DNA of 32,569 bases. It comes from Halomonas sp. (GTDB lineage Bacteria > Pseudomonadota > Gammaproteobacteria > Pseudomonadales > Halomonadaceae). The notes under the pieces are model-generated. The model was not told the origin of the DNA, made no database searches, and saw nothing but the letters and a program-made list of their open reading frames with translations. The stretch lies in assembly GCF_017515565.1 (NCBI RefSeq), contig NZ_JAFWFN010000079.1, positions 1-32,569 of the forward strand. The letters are read 5' to 3'. Positions 1-8,835 of the stretch are shown here, piece after piece (within the stretch, counting starts at the first letter, position 1; each line of letters opens with the position of its first letter). Made by a program: the position numbers and the translations under genes.

Positions 1-487
1 TAATGCGTAAATAAAGATGCGTATGTTGTAGGCCATTCCAATATCCGCGAAAGCACAGCGTTAGCGCAATGGCTGTCAATCCAATAACCCGCCAGCGGAA
101 GTACTCCACCGCAATGCGCGATACGTCATCCGCGGGCGCCAGTAGCGTGATAAGTGCCGGTGCTTGCCACCACGCTATACCAGACAGCGGGATACCCACC
201 AAAGCGCCAAGGAGAAGCCCGGCGCCCAACGATCGAGATGCGGTCTTTTTACCAGCCCCTAAGTCCTGTGCGGTTTGTGACTGTACGCTGGAGGAGAGGC
301 CAAAGACCAACGCCGTCATCATAAACATGGCATAGCCGCCGATACCGACGCCTGCTAATGCCTCTTGGCCTAAATGACCCACCAGCGCAGCATCAATAAG
401 GTTGAGCATGCTTTGGGAAAGCATGCCCAGCATAATAGGTAAGGCTAATCGCATAACCCTACCCTGGCGGCGTACCACAGGTGACAT
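1..487 (-). CDS. MATE family efflux transporter, N-terminal part (runs off the window)
   Basis: I translated this by hand on the minus strand; it runs open from an ATG at 487 to the window edge, about 162 codons. The product begins [20 protein letters not shown] and shows early hydrophobic helices with the motifs MLSQSMLNLIDAALVGHLG and AGVGIGGYAMFMMTALVFGL, typical of the first helices of MATE (NorM/DinF type) exporters, which use a Na+ or H+ gradient to expel drugs or metabolites. The ATG overlaps the metH stop as TAATG, so translation is probably coupled to metH. A second ATG at 454 would start at MRLALP and is also plausible. The C-terminal part lies outside the window, so the subfamily and substrate cannot be judged. 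The family call is fairly secure. Confidence 0.8.
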   Translation of the reverse strand, partial: MSPVVRRQGRVMRLALPIMLGMLSQSMLNLIDAALVGHLGQEALAGVGIGGYAMFMMTALVFGLSSSVQSQTAQDLGAGKKTASRSLGAGLLLGALVGIPLSGIAWWQAPALITLLAPADDVSRIAVEYFRWRVIGLTAIALTLCFRGYWNGLQHTHLYLRI

Positions 488-3400
488 TAGCTAGGGTCGT
501 AAGAGAGCACTGGGGATAGCCAGCGCTCCATCTCTGCTAACGGCATCTGTTTACGTTCGGCGATGGCTTCAACTTGGTCGCGGGTGATTTTTCCGGTAGA
601 GAAGTACTTCGACTGGGGGTGGGCGAAATACCAGCCGGAAACCGCGGCAGCAGGCCACATAGCGAAGTTTTCCGTGAGCGTAAGCCCAGTGTTTTCCGGC
701 GCATTGAGCAGGCGGAAGAGCGTGGCTTTTTCGGTATGATCCGGACAGGCCGGGTAGCCTGGAGCAGGGCGGATGCCCTGATACTTTTCGGCAATCAGCG
801 CATCGTTATCTAGCGTTTCTTCTGGCACGTAGCCCCAAAACTCTTTGCGCACCCGCTCGTGCATCCGTTCAGCAAAGGCTTCAGCCAGCCGGTCGGTCAG
901 TGCCTGGACTAAAATGGCGTTATAGTCGTCACCCGCCGCTTCGTAGGCTTTGGAAAGCTCATCCACACCGTGGCCAGTCGTGACGGCGAAGCCACCAATC
1001 CAATCGGCTTTGCCGCTCTCTTTAGGAGCGATAAAGTCTGCAAGGCTATAGCAAATGCCGTCGCGGCCTTTGGTAGTTTGTTGACGAATATGATGCAAGT
1101 GTTCTACCACCTCAGTGCGGCTTTCATCGGCGTACACTTCGATGACATCGTCATCCACGCTATTTGCTGGCCACAGCCCAATAACCCCGCGGGCTTGAAT
1201 GCGCTTTTCGTCGATGAGTTTACGCAACATGACTTTTGCGTCGGCAAAGAGGTTACGCGCCGCTTCGCCCACAATATCGTCTTCGAGAATTTTGGGATAC
1301 TTGCCGGCTAGCTGCCAGCTCATAAAGAACGGTGTCCAATCAATCCGCTCTACGAGTTCTTCTAGATCGTAGTCATCAAAGGTGATCAAACCAAGGGTGT
1401 TGGGTTTAGCCGGCGTGTGGGTGTTCCAATCGGTGCGAAAGCGTCGCTTACGCGCCTGGGTGTAGTCCAAGTCCGCCGCTTTCGGGCGACGCTTGGCGTT
1501 ACGCTCGCGCACTTTTTCATACTCTTCACGAATTTCTGCTACATAGGCGGCTTTTTGATTCGGCGCCAGCAGCTTGCCAGCAACGCCCACAGCGCGAGAG
1601 GCATCGGTGACGTAAATCACCGGGTGCTCATACTGCGGCTCAATTTTAACCGCGGTATGCGCTTTGGAGGTGGTCGCCCCGCCAATTAATAGCGGCAAGT
1701 TCAGGCCGCGACGCTGCATCTCTTTAGCAACGTGAACCATCTCATCAAGCGAGGGGGTGATTAAGCCTGAAAGCCCGATAATATCGGCGTTATGGTCTTG
1801 TGCTGCCTGGAGGATTTTTTCAGTGGGCACCATCACACCGAGGTCTATTACCTCGTAGTTGTTACACTGCAGGACGACACCCACAATATTTTTGCCGATA
1901 TCGTGTACATCGCCTTTTACCGTCGCCATGACGATCTTGCCTTTGGCCTGGGTCTCTTCGCTTTTCTCGGCTTCGATATAAGGAATCAAGTAGGCAACGG
2001 CCTGCTTCATAACCCGCGCTGACTTAACCACCTGGGGCAGGAACATTTTGCCCGCGCCAAATAGGTCGCCCACCACGTTCATGCCATCCATTAACGGACC
2101 TTCAATGACCTCGATGGGGCGGGCCGCTTCGGCACGGGCTTGCTCCGTATCTTCTTCAATAAATGCGGTAACACCTTTCACCAGCGCGTGTTCAATGCGC
2201 TTGTTGACTGGCCAGCTGCGCCACTCCAGGTCCTCCTTTTTTGCAGCGCCGCTGCCGTCGCCCTTGTACTTATCAGCAAGCTCAAGCAACCGTTCGGTGC
2301 CGTCGCTTCGACGGTTGAGCACTACATCTTCCACCGCATCGCGTAGCTCAGCGGGGAGGTCGTCATACACGGCTAACTGCCCAGCATTAACAATTCCCAT
2401 GCTAAGGCCAGCGCGAATAGCGTGGTATAAAAATACCGAGTGGATGGCTTCACGTACCGGGTTATTGCCCCGGAAAGAAAACGATACGTTAGATACGCCA
2501 CCGGAAATCATTGCATGGGGTAGGTGCTCACGAATCCACTGTGTTGCCTCGATGAAATCGACCGCGTAGTTATTGTGCTCGTCAATGCCGGTGGCGATGG
2601 CAAAAATATTGGGATCGAAAATGATGTCTTCCGCGGGGAAGCCAATGTCATCAACTAACAGGCGGTAGGCGCGCTCGCAGATCTCAGTTTTACGTGCGAA
2701 GGTGTCCGCTTGGCCCTCTTCGTCAAACGCCATGACAACAATTGCTGCGCCGAAGCGGCGGCACTTGGTGGCTTGTTCGCGGAACGCGGCTTCGCCCTCT
2801 TTCAGCGAGATCGAGTTCACAACCGCCTTACCTTGAACGCACTTTAAACCCGCTTCGATGATGTCCCATTTAGAGGAGTCGATCATAATCGGCACGCGAG
2901 CAATATCAGGCTCGCCGGCAATTAAGTTCAGAAAGCGCACCATGGCTTCCTGGGACTCAAGCATGCCTTCATCCATGTTGATGTCGATGATCTGTGCGCC
3001 GTTCTCTACCTGCTCAAGCGCCACCTCTAGTGCGGTAGTGAAATCTTCTTCGACGATCAAGCGCTTAAAGCGTGCGGAGCCAGTGACGTTGGTGCGCTCA
3101 CCGACGTTCACAAACAGCGAATCCGCTTGGATATTGAAAGGCTCAAGCCCTGAAAGTCGGCAAGCGTTACTGCGCTGAGGCACTTGGCGAGGCGCCATAG
3201 AGCGCACTGCATCGGCAATGGCTTGAATATGCTCAGGCGTTGACCCACAGCAACCGCCGATGATGTTAACCAGTCCGCTCGCGGCGAACTCGCTGACTAT
3301 CGCAGCCATCTCCTCTGGGGTTTGGTCATATTCACCAAACTCGTTAGGCAGGCCTGCGTTGGGGTGCGCGGAAACAAATGTATCCGCTTTGGTGGAAAGC

Positions 3401-4182
3401 TCTTCAATGTAAGGGCGCAACTCTTCGGCACCCAGCGCACAGTTAAGGCCTACCGAGAGCGGTTGAGCGTGACGAACAGAGTTCCAAAAGGCTTCCGTGG
3501 TTTGGCCAGATAAGGTGCGCCCTGAGGCGTCGGTAATGGTGCCGGAAATCATCACCGGCAATCGCTTACCTAAATCGTCAAACAGCTCTTCCAGGGCGTA
3601 AATCGCGGCTTTGGCGTTCAGCGTATCAAAAATGGTTTCGATCATGATGAGATCGGCGCCACCTTCAATTAGGCAAGTCGCCGCTTCGTAATAGTTCTCA
3701 CGCAGCTCATCAAAGGTGACGTTACGCTTAGCGGGGTCGTTCACATCCGGAGAGAGGGATGCCGTGCGAGAAGTGGGGCCAAGCACGCCTGCAACATAAC
3801 GAGGAGTGCCGGTTTCAGCCGCTACCGCATCGCACACCACCCTGGCTAAACGCGCTGACTCGCGGTTTAGCTCAGGAACTAGGTCTTCCATGCCATAGTC
3901 CGCCTGGGAGAGGCGCGTACTGTTAAACGTATTGGTCTCAAGAATGTCGGCGCCAGCCTCCAGGTAGTCGCGATGAATGCGCGCTACAACGTCGGGGCAG
4001 GTAAGTGCTAACAGGTCATTGTTACCTTTTACGTCAGACGGCCAGTCGCTAAAACGGTTGCCACGAAAATCCTCCTCGCTCAGCTGGGCGTTCTGCAGCA
4101 TGGTACCCATACCGCCATCAAGAATAAGGATGCGTTGGGTAAGGCGTTGGGTGAGGGAGGCAGTCAAATCACTAGCAGCCAT
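487..4182 (-). CDS. metH: Cobalamin-dependent methionine synthase MetH
   Basis: This cytoplasmic enzyme transfers the methyl group of 5-methyltetrahydrofolate to homocysteine through methylcobalamin. At 1231 residues it is full length. In order: the homocysteine domain (about 1-330) with zinc ligands Cys248 (NCAL) and Cys311-Cys312 (GGCCGS); the pterin domain (about 350-615) with [13 protein letters not shown] near 357-369; the helical cap and B12 domain (about 655-890) with the DVHDIG motif, His760 being the lower axial cobalt ligand; and the AdoMet-binding reactivation domain (about 900-1231). Key residues line up with the E. coli numbering within one position. The start ATG at 4182 has only a weak ribosome site (GGAG, 13 bases upstream). 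The MATE gene is coupled to its stop. I saw no cobalamin or SAH riboswitch in the leader. Confidence 0.97.
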   Translation of the reverse strand: MAASDLTASLTQRLTQRILILDGGMGTMLQNAQLSEEDFRGNRFSDWPSDVKGNNDLLALTCPDVVARIHRDYLEAGADILETNTFNSTRLSQADYGMEDLVPELNRESARLARVVCDAVAAETGTPRYVAGVLGPTSRTASLSPDVNDPAKRNVTFDELRENYYEAATCLIEGGADLIMIETIFDTLNAKAAIYALEELFDDLGKRLPVMISGTITDASGRTLSGQTTEAFWNSVRHAQPLSVGLNCALGAEELRPYIEELSTKADTFVSAHPNAGLPNEFGEYDQTPEEMAAIVSEFAASGLVNIIGGCCGSTPEHIQAIADAVRSMAPRQVPQRSNACRLSGLEPFNIQADSLFVNVGERTNVTGSARFKRLIVEEDFTTALEVALEQVENGAQIIDINMDEGMLESQEAMVRFLNLIAGEPDIARVPIMIDSSKWDIIEAGLKCVQGKAVVNSISLKEGEAAFREQATKCRRFGAAIVVMAFDEEGQADTFARKTEICERAYRLLVDDIGFPAEDIIFDPNIFAIATGIDEHNNYAVDFIEATQWIREHLPHAMISGGVSNVSFSFRGNNPVREAIHSVFLYHAIRAGLSMGIVNAGQLAVYDDLPAELRDAVEDVVLNRRSDGTERLLELADKYKGDGSGAAKKEDLEWRSWPVNKRIEHALVKGVTAFIEEDTEQARAEAARPIEVIEGPLMDGMNVVGDLFGAGKMFLPQVVKSARVMKQAVAYLIPYIEAEKSEETQAKGKIVMATVKGDVHDIGKNIVGVVLQCNNYEVIDLGVMVPTEKILQAAQDHNADIIGLSGLITPSLDEMVHVAKEMQRRGLNLPLLIGGATTSKAHTAVKIEPQYEHPVIYVTDASRAVGVAGKLLAPNQKAAYVAEIREEYEKVRERNAKRRPKAADLDYTQARKRRFRTDWNTHTPAKPNTLGLITFDDYDLEELVERIDWTPFFMSWQLAGKYPKILEDDIVGEAARNLFADAKVMLRKLIDEKRIQARGVIGLWPANSVDDDVIEVYADESRTEVVEHLHHIRQQTTKGRDGICYSLADFIAPKESGKADWIGGFAVTTGHGVDELSKAYEAAGDDYNAILVQALTDRLAEAFAERMHERVRKEFWGYVPEETLDNDALIAEKYQGIRPAPGYPACPDHTEKATLFRLLNAPENTGLTLTENFAMWPAAAVSGWYFAHPQSKYFSTGKITRDQVEAIAERKQMPLAEMERWLSPVLSYDPS

Positions 4183-4256
4183 GGCAGGGGGGAATCTCCA
4201 GCGTCTCAGTCGAAAAGGATATTTTTATAGTCGTCGTCATAGTGTGAGCGGCGCCT

Positions 4257-4265
4257 ATCATAGCA
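4257..4265 (-). promoter_or_regulatory. Possible extended -10 element of metH
   Basis: On the minus strand TGC-TATGAT forms an extended -10 (TGn plus a hexamer matching TATAAT at five of six positions) about 75 bases upstream of the metH ATG. No good -35 lies at the usual distance, which is acceptable for extended -10 promoters. This is a pattern match only. Confidence 0.3.
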
Positions 4266-4367
4266 AAGGGCACACCATAGGGCAGCAAGTGCGGTCGTGA
4301 AGTTATTGCAGCATCCTTATTAGGCGCGTTCATAGACGTAAGTAATAGCCGACTAAAACACTCAGGA

Positions 4368-4396
4368 TTGTGTCGGCGGGCAGTTTTGCTTACCAT
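4368..4396 (+). promoter_or_regulatory. Candidate sigma-70 promoter of nfuA
   Basis: TTGTGT (4368-4373) and TACCAT (4391-4396) are separated by 17 bases and lie about 55 bases upstream of the nfuA start. Each hexamer matches the consensus at four positions. It is the best candidate in the metH-nfuA divergent gap, but unproven. Confidence 0.35.
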
Positions 4397-4453
4397 AGAG
4401 ACAAATGACATGTGAAGTGGCCACGCCACTACCACGGGAGGACAACACCCCTC

Positions 4454-5059
4454 ATGACCACGACTATCGAAGCTCCTGGTATTGATATTACCGAAAGCGC
4501 ACAAGACTACCTCGCAGAACTGCTTGAAAAGCAGAGCGTTGAGGGAATTGCGGTACGTATTTTTATTACTCAGCCGGGCACGCCCTATGCTGAAACGTGT
4601 TTGGCGTACTGTCGCCCGGGTGAAGAAGAACCCACCGACATGAAGATAGAGCTTGAGAAAATTAACGTTTTTCTCGATAAAAATAGCTTGGTCTTCCTGG
4701 AAGAAGCGGTTGTGGATTTCAATGCAGACCGTATGGGTGGCCAATTAACGATTAAAGCGCCCAACGCAAAAATGCCTAAAGTTAATGCCGATAGCCCCTT
4801 GGAAGATCGCATTAACTACACGCTTTACAGTGAAATTAACCCAGGACTGGCAGCCCACGGCGGTGAAATTAAACTGGTGGAGCTGACGGAAGACAGAGTT
4901 GCAATTCTTGCTTTCGGTGGTGGTTGCCAGGGCTGCGCAGCGGTGGACTTAACGCTTAAAGATGGCGTTGAAAAGACGCTAATGGAGCGTATTCCTGAGC
5001 TTGCGGGTATTCGTGATGTTACCGATCACACGGATACTTCTAACGCTTATTATCGCTAG
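4454..5059 (+). CDS. nfuA: Fe-S cluster carrier protein NfuA
   Basis: NfuA carries a 4Fe-4S cluster to client apoproteins, especially under oxidative stress or iron limitation. The 201-residue product has the two-part NfuA layout: a degenerate A-type (IscA-like) N-terminal domain (about 1-100) and a C-terminal Nfu domain (about 115-195) with the cluster-binding CxxC at Cys158 and Cys161 ([12 protein letters not shown]). The length fits E. coli NfuA (191). An in-frame ATG at 4412 would add 14 residues. I chose 4454 because the family protein begins near the TIEAPGI segment and a GGGAGG sequence lies upstream, though its spacing (about 12 bases) is long. The gene is monocistronic, divergent from metH, and closed by a strong terminator. 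Confidence 0.95.
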   Translation: MTTTIEAPGIDITESAQDYLAELLEKQSVEGIAVRIFITQPGTPYAETCLAYCRPGEEEPTDMKIELEKINVFLDKNSLVFLEEAVVDFNADRMGGQLTIKAPNAKMPKVNADSPLEDRINYTLYSEINPGLAAHGGEIKLVELTEDRVAILAFGGGCQGCAAVDLTLKDGVEKTLMERIPELAGIRDVTDHTDTSNAYYR

Positions 5060-5076
5060 TCGCTATCAAGCTTCAC

Positions 5077-5106
5077 AAAACCCAGCAGGCATTTGCTGGG
5101 TTTTTT
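5077..5106 (+). terminator. Rho-independent terminator after nfuA (probably bidirectional)
   Basis: The arms AAACCCAGCA and TGCTGGGTTT pair around a short loop and are followed by a T run (5101-5106), 18 bases after the nfuA stop. Read on the minus strand the stem ends in TTTTG, so it may also stop transcription of the convergent gene ending at 5119. Confidence 0.9.
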
Positions 5107-5118
5107 ATTGCCCTTTAA

Positions 5119-6153
5119 TTACTTTGTTGGCTCGTCGCTCTCTTGAACCTTAGGGGCCAGCGTTTCTGGCAGGGCGGTTAGCTGTGCCTGCAAGGCCTCC
5201 ATACGCTGCCAAAGCTGTTGCTGCCACTCATCATCCTGAACGGTTTGCTGCTGCTGTCGTGTTAACGCCAAGTGGGCTTTATCTATTTCGCCCTGCAGCT
5301 TGGTGCACTGCTCTTCACGTGCTGCATTGTCACGCTCCAGCTCAGCAATACGCTGTTGCTGAGTGCTGTTCTCTAACTGGTGCTGCTGCAATGCGGCATT
5401 TTTGATCTGCAGTTCTTTGTCTAGGGTATTAGCCCGCTGCTCCCAGTGCTGTAAGCGCTTTTGTAGCGCCTTCTCTTCTTGGGCACGCTCCTGTCTTAAC
5501 GTATCCAGTAACGCCATTAATTTCCCTTCCGCGGCCTCATTGCGCTGCTCTTCCTGTGCCAGTCGCTCTTGCCAAGTGGCCTGCTGTTTTTGTTGCTCAT
5601 CGGCAAAATGCGTCTTAAGTACGGCAAGGTCTTGCTCTGCCTCGGCATGCTGCTGTCGATACTCCTCTGCTTGTTGGCCGGCTTTTTCTGCCTGTAGCTG
5701 CCACTGGTTCTCATTTGTTTGGCTTGCGGCTAATTCTCGATTCACGGCTTCTAGCCGCTGTTCGGTGTGGCGAAGATGTTCGGCTAGGGCGCTTTCCCGT
5801 TGTTCGGCGTTGGCGGCGTGTTGTGCTGCTTCTGCTGCCTGCTTTTGAGCAGTCTCTACCTGGCGGTTAGCCTCTTCACGATAGTGGGCAAGGGCTTGGT
5901 TGGCGACATTTTGTGCTTCTAGCCATAGCTCGCTTGCCACACTCACTACTACTTCTGGCACGCCTTTGGGAGGCGGTACATCGCGATTTTGCTCTCGCTC
6001 AATACGCCATAGCCGGAAGTGCTCACTAATTGTCGTGAAACTGCCGGTACCCAATACCTCACGAATACGCTGAACGCTAGGCGCATCGCCACGGGCAAGC
6101 AGCGTATCAATCGCTTGCTGAACGTCACTGTATTGAATGCCACTGCGCGCCAT
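5119..6153 (-). CDS. KfrA/TnpT-like DNA-binding coiled-coil protein
   Basis: The N-terminal segment (about 1-60; MARSGIQYSDVQQAIDTLL, then VQRIREVLGTGSFTTISEHF) is a KfrA-type helix-turn-helix DNA-binding domain. From about residue 90 to 335 the protein is a long, Gln/Glu/Ala-rich heptad-like sequence, a strong coiled-coil prediction. KfrA proteins are known as plasmid autorepressors that bind operators next to their own gene. TnpT, the accessory factor for Tn4651-type cointegrate resolution, has a similar plan as I recall it. The start at 6153 is preferred because the recognisable domain begins there; an upstream in-frame start at 6228 would fall inside the palindrome at 6212-6241. It is transcribed divergently from a tyrosine recombinase, suggesting it is that enzyme's accessory DNA-binding partner. 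No plasmid genes lie nearby. The domain call is firm; the role is inference. Confidence 0.8.
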   Translation of the reverse strand: MARSGIQYSDVQQAIDTLLARGDAPSVQRIREVLGTGSFTTISEHFRLWRIEREQNRDVPPPKGVPEVVVSVASELWLEAQNVANQALAHYREEANRQVETAQKQAAEAAQHAANAEQRESALAEHLRHTEQRLEAVNRELAASQTNENQWQLQAEKAGQQAEEYRQQHAEAEQDLAVLKTHFADEQQKQQATWQERLAQEEQRNEAAEGKLMALLDTLRQERAQEEKALQKRLQHWEQRANTLDKELQIKNAALQQHQLENSTQQQRIAELERDNAAREEQCTKLQGEIDKAHLALTRQQQQTVQDDEWQQQLWQRMEALQAQLTALPETLAPKVQESDEPTK

Positions 6154-6211
6154 GATGTTTATCTCGATTAAAAGGAAAACGTTATTCTCACCGGGATTGG
6201 TTAAAACTTCA

Positions 6212-6241
6212 ATTATTACGTAATACATAATACGTAATAAT
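6212..6241. promoter_or_regulatory. Perfect 11-bp inverted repeat, likely operator
   Basis: ATTATTACGTA (6212-6222) and its exact reverse complement TACGTAATAAT (6231-6241) are separated by 8 bases. Inside them the 9-mer TACGTAATA occurs twice as a direct repeat (6217-6225 and 6231-6239, a 14-base offset), and 6215-6224 is itself palindromic. It lies about 60 bases upstream of the KfrA-like gene, where an autoregulatory operator would be expected. Its role in binding is inferred. Confidence 0.65.
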
Positions 6242-6256
6242 ATTTATGTTAATTGG

Positions 6257-6294
6257 TATAAATTCAAGATTACCCGTCTTATCTTGAATTTATA
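6257..6294. repeat. Perfect 14-bp inverted repeat with 10-bp spacer; candidate recombination core site
   Basis: TATAAATTCAAGAT (6257-6270) and ATCTTGAATTTATA (6281-6294) are exact reverse complements around the spacer TACCCGTCTT. The site lies between the divergent KfrA-like and recombinase genes, 70 bases before the recombinase start. Two inverted arms around a short asymmetric spacer is the form of a tyrosine recombinase core site, although the 10-base spacer is longer than the usual 6-8. No T run follows, so a terminator is unlikely. An operator is the main alternative. Confidence 0.6.
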
Positions 6295-6364
6295 TACGCG
6301 TAAGCCCACACTTAACTCATTGAATATCCATCTGATCGCTATGAAGGCTGATAAGGACGTAAAC

Positions 6365-7531
6365 ATGCCCCACCGTGTGGCCACCTCATTGCCACCCAAA
6401 GAAAAAGGTGTGCAAAACCAGCGATTACCTTTAATCAGTCAGCTAGGGCGCATAGATGCGCAAAGTGACGCTGAAGCGGTGGCTGCCTGGCTTGCGGAGT
6501 ATCACGACAGCCCGCAAACTTGGAAATGCTACCGACGAGAAGCGGAGCGGCTGCTGCTATGGCTAGGAAGTCACCATCAACAGCTGCGAGATATAAATCG
6601 CGAAACGCTGCGCCAATTTGAGCTGTTTCTTGAAAATCCGCAGCCTGCTGCCCAGTGGGTAGGGCCAGCGAAGCCACGACATCACCCGCAATGGCGGCCC
6701 TTTCGAGGCGGGCTTTCTCCGGCGAGCCGCCGTCAAAGCCTAGTCATTTTGCAGGGAATGTTTAGCTGGCTAGTCGAAGCGGGGTGGGTGACGCATAACC
6801 CGTTTGTGTTAATGCGTGATAAGTCACGGCGGCTCAACAACCAAACCCAGCGAATTGAGCGCTATCTAGAGCGTGAGTTATGGGAGTGGCTATGGGGGTG
6901 GATCAATGCGCCCACAGAGCAGCAAAGTGAGCGCGCACGTTATGAATATGCCCGCCGTCGCTTTATATTTAGTTTTGCTTACCTGCTGGCACCACGTATT
7001 AGCGAAATGTCGGGTGCGCAAATGGGCGATTTTCAACAAAGCGAAGGGCGCTGGTGGTGGGTGGTCGTAGGTAAAGGCAATAAAGTAGCGCGTATCCCAT
7101 TGCCTAGTGACATGCTCGATTGTTTGCGCGAGTGGCGAGAAGCGCTTGGCCTGGATGGTCTGCCGGGGCACCATGACGCAACGTCGGTAATTCGTGCGTT
7201 AGATAAGCGTCGCGGTATTAGCGATAACCAGCTCTACCGGCTGATACGCAAAACATTTTTCGATGCAGCCAATGCATTAGAGGAGCAGGGCGGTAAGCCT
7301 GCCCATATCAGCACTCTTCGCCAAGCAACCCCCCATTGGCTACGCCATACATCAATCACCCACCAAGCTCAATCCGGCATTAGCCTTCGCTACTTAGCAG
7401 AAAGCGCCCGCCACGCACGAATAGAAACCACCACGCGCTACCTCCATAGCGAAGAGGCAGAGTGGCATCAAGAACAGCAGCGACACCGTTTAGGGGAAAC
7501 GACCCCAAAAGTGCGTAATGAACCGTTATAA
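6365..7531 (+). CDS. Tyrosine recombinase (TnpS/XerD-like site-specific integrase)
   Basis: This enzyme would cut and rejoin DNA at a specific site through a covalent phosphotyrosine intermediate. With the start at 6365 it has 388 residues: an N-terminal core-binding domain (about 25-155) and a catalytic domain (about 165-365). All catalytic positions are visible: Arg211 (LLAPRISEM), Lys237 or Lys240 (GKGNK), His324 and Arg327 (HWLRHTS), His350 (SARHARIETT) and the nucleophile Tyr359 (TTRYLH). It therefore looks active. The start at 6365 follows an AAGGA at a 7-base spacing. Upstream in-frame starts at 6341 (ATG) and 6284 (TTG, inside an inverted repeat) have no ribosome site. It pairs divergently with the KfrA-like gene. 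No attachment site, transposase or other phage gene accompanies it. Family certain; substrate site unknown. Confidence 0.9.
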   Translation: MPHRVATSLPPKEKGVQNQRLPLISQLGRIDAQSDAEAVAAWLAEYHDSPQTWKCYRREAERLLLWLGSHHQQLRDINRETLRQFELFLENPQPAAQWVGPAKPRHHPQWRPFRGGLSPASRRQSLVILQGMFSWLVEAGWVTHNPFVLMRDKSRRLNNQTQRIERYLERELWEWLWGWINAPTEQQSERARYEYARRRFIFSFAYLLAPRISEMSGAQMGDFQQSEGRWWWVVVGKGNKVARIPLPSDMLDCLREWREALGLDGLPGHHDATSVIRALDKRRGISDNQLYRLIRKTFFDAANALEEQGGKPAHISTLRQATPHWLRHTSITHQAQSGISLRYLAESARHARIETTTRYLHSEEAEWHQEQQRHRLGETTPKVRNEPL

Positions 7532-7571
7532 TAGATCGCATTCTGTGACACTTAACCCAAAGGGAAACGCC

Positions 7572-7988
7572 ATGAGCACTTCCGGCGCCGAGTTAGCCCA
7601 GCAAGAGCTGGTCGAAGAGTTCGAAATGTTTGATAACTGGATGGATCGCTATCAATACATTATCGATATGGGAAAGCAGCTGCCTGATTTTCCAGAAGCG
7701 TGCAAAACAGACGAGTTTAAGATTCAGGGGTGCCAATCCAATGTTTGGATGCGCCACGAAGAGGAGGGCGGCAAGCTAATCTTTAAAGCCACCTCTGATG
7801 CCGCGATTGTATCGGGCTTAATTGCAGTGCTGCTGAGGATTTATAGCGAACGTAGTGCAGAAGAAATTAACCATACCGAACCCCACTTTATGAAAGACCT
7901 TGGCCTGGATAACCACTTATCTCCTACGCGCAGTAACGGACTGCATGCCATGCTGGAGCGTATTTACCAGGTAGCGAAACAAGGCTGA
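7572..7988 (+). CDS. sufE: SufE family sulfur acceptor protein
   Basis: SufE and CsdE take persulfide sulfur from a group II cysteine desulfurase (SufS or CsdA) and pass it to Fe-S assembly. The 138-residue length equals that of E. coli SufE, and the acceptor cysteine is Cys54 in IQGCQSNVW. The start at 7572 follows AAGGGAAA. A longer frame from 7518 would overlap the recombinase and is unlikely. No suf operon or desulfurase lies beside it, so whether it partners SufS or CsdA cannot be decided here. A TATAAT at 7527-7532, overlapping the recombinase stop, could be its -10, but I see no matching -35. Confidence 0.9.
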   Translation: MSTSGAELAQQELVEEFEMFDNWMDRYQYIIDMGKQLPDFPEACKTDEFKIQGCQSNVWMRHEEEGGKLIFKATSDAAIVSGLIAVLLRIYSERSAEEINHTEPHFMKDLGLDNHLSPTRSNGLHAMLERIYQVAKQG

Positions 7989-8033
7989 TGGGACATGTTA
8001 ATTGCTGTTAACTAATATTGTTGGCTATTGCTT

Positions 8034-8366
8034 TTAGTGGCGATGGTTGCATTTGGCGTGGGGAGGGGCTGTTGAACTGTCATCTTCTTGGCAAAGTTGT
8101 TCGCTTCTACCGCCAGGCACAGGATCCATACCGCCAGGGTTACCGGGGTGGCACTTCACGATACGTTTAGCTGCCATCCAGGCTCCTTTAAAGGGGCCAT
8201 GCACTTGAATGGCTTCAATAGTGTAAGACGAACAGCTTGGCCAAAACCGGCAGCGTGGGCCAAGTAGGGGGCTGATGGTGTATTGGTAGACCTTTACTAA
8301 GCCTACCATGACTCCTCCCATTAACGTCACCAAGCCATGGCTCAGCGCAGTAAAGAACCGGCGCAT
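8034..8366 (-). CDS. yidD: Membrane protein insertion efficiency factor YidD
   Basis: YidD is a small protein of the inner face of the cytoplasmic membrane that aids YidC-dependent insertion. The 110-residue product carries the family signature: a hydrophobic N-terminal segment, then [20 protein letters not shown] with paired cysteines, [18 protein letters not shown] and [14 protein letters not shown]. The C-terminal tail (about 85-110) is poorly conserved. The gene normally sits in the rpmH-rnpA-yidD-yidC cluster; here it is the last gene of a zur-hisI-yidD unit, its ATG overlapping the hisI stop as TAATG. Whether another yidD copy exists at the usual locus cannot be seen. Confidence 0.93.
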   Translation of the reverse strand: MRRFFTALSHGLVTLMGGVMVGLVKVYQYTISPLLGPRCRFWPSCSSYTIEAIQVHGPFKGAWMAAKRIVKCHPGNPGGMDPVPGGRSEQLCQEDDSSTAPPHAKCNHRH

Positions 8367-8833
8367 TACTTCTTGCCGTAAAGGGTGGCAGGGTCAATCA
8401 ATGGCTCGCTATTAATGGTTGCCTGCTCACTGTCCATACTTATGTAAAAACAGCTGCGGCGGCCGGTATGGCAAGCGGGTCCGGTTTGTTCAACCTGGAG
8501 AAGTAGAGTGTCCCCATCGCAATCTAGCGCGGCACTTTTCAGCCGCTGCTGCTGTCCAGAAGACTCCCCTTTACGCCACAGTTTTTGACGAGAGCGAGAG
8601 TAGTAACACACTTGCTGGGTAGTCAACGTCTCTTCCAAGGCTTCCCGATTCATCCATGCCATCATCAACACTTCGCCGGTGTCGTGTTGTTGGGCAATGG
8701 CGGGCAGTAGCCCATCTTTATTAAAGCGCGCAGCGTCTAACAGCGTATGCGTTGCTGGTAGCGTATCTTTGGGAGTGGCAACTTCCAGCGCTTTAAACAG
8801 GTTGCTTGGTTCTAGGTGATTAAAACGGGACAT
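8366..8833 (-). CDS. hisI: Phosphoribosyl-AMP cyclohydrolase HisI
   Basis: HisI opens the purine ring of phosphoribosyl-AMP in histidine synthesis and is a zinc enzyme. The 155-residue product contains [17 protein letters not shown], the acidic metal motif DCDGD (104-108) and the zinc cysteines Cys105, Cys121 and Cys128 (ACHTGRRSC), so it looks like a canonical zinc-dependent form. The N-terminal 30 residues extend beyond the usual core. The start at 8833 lies two bases after the zur stop; an ATG at 8866 inside zur is the alternative. No hisE follows. Position directly behind zur suggests that its expression follows zinc status. Confidence 0.92.
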   Translation of the reverse strand: MSRFNHLEPSNLFKALEVATPKDTLPATHTLLDAARFNKDGLLPAIAQQHDTGEVLMMAWMNREALEETLTTQQVCYYSRSRQKLWRKGESSGQQQRLKSAALDCDGDTLLLQVEQTGPACHTGRRSCFYISMDSEQATINSEPLIDPATLYGKK

Positions 8834-8835
8834 AA

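Noticed and set aside
69-335. Plus-strand 88-codon open frame
   Set aside because: It lies antisense to the MATE transporter frame, which is open across the whole interval and has recognisable transmembrane motifs.
2048-2569. 173-codon plus-strand frame inside metH
   Set aside because: It is antisense to the B12 and pterin domains of metH, with a low-complexity Ser/Arg translation and no ribosome site or family match.
4183-4453. SAH or cobalamin riboswitch upstream of metH
   Set aside because: The leader is short (about 70 bases from the candidate -10) and I could not find the conserved core of either class.
4172-4744. Minus-strand 190-codon frame over the metH-nfuA gap
   Set aside because: It overlaps the metH start and the antisense of nfuA. 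The translation has no recognisable domain, and nfuA is clearly the real gene.
5363-5848. Cys/Ser-rich plus-strand frame
   Set aside because: It is a shadow of the Gln/Glu/Ala-rich coiled coil of the KfrA-like gene, whose reverse complement naturally reads as Cys- and Ser-rich.
5119-6153. Integrated plasmid inferred from a KfrA-type protein
   Set aside because: No replication, partition or conjugation genes lie nearby, and both neighbours are ordinary chromosomal genes. The divergent recombinase explains the context better.
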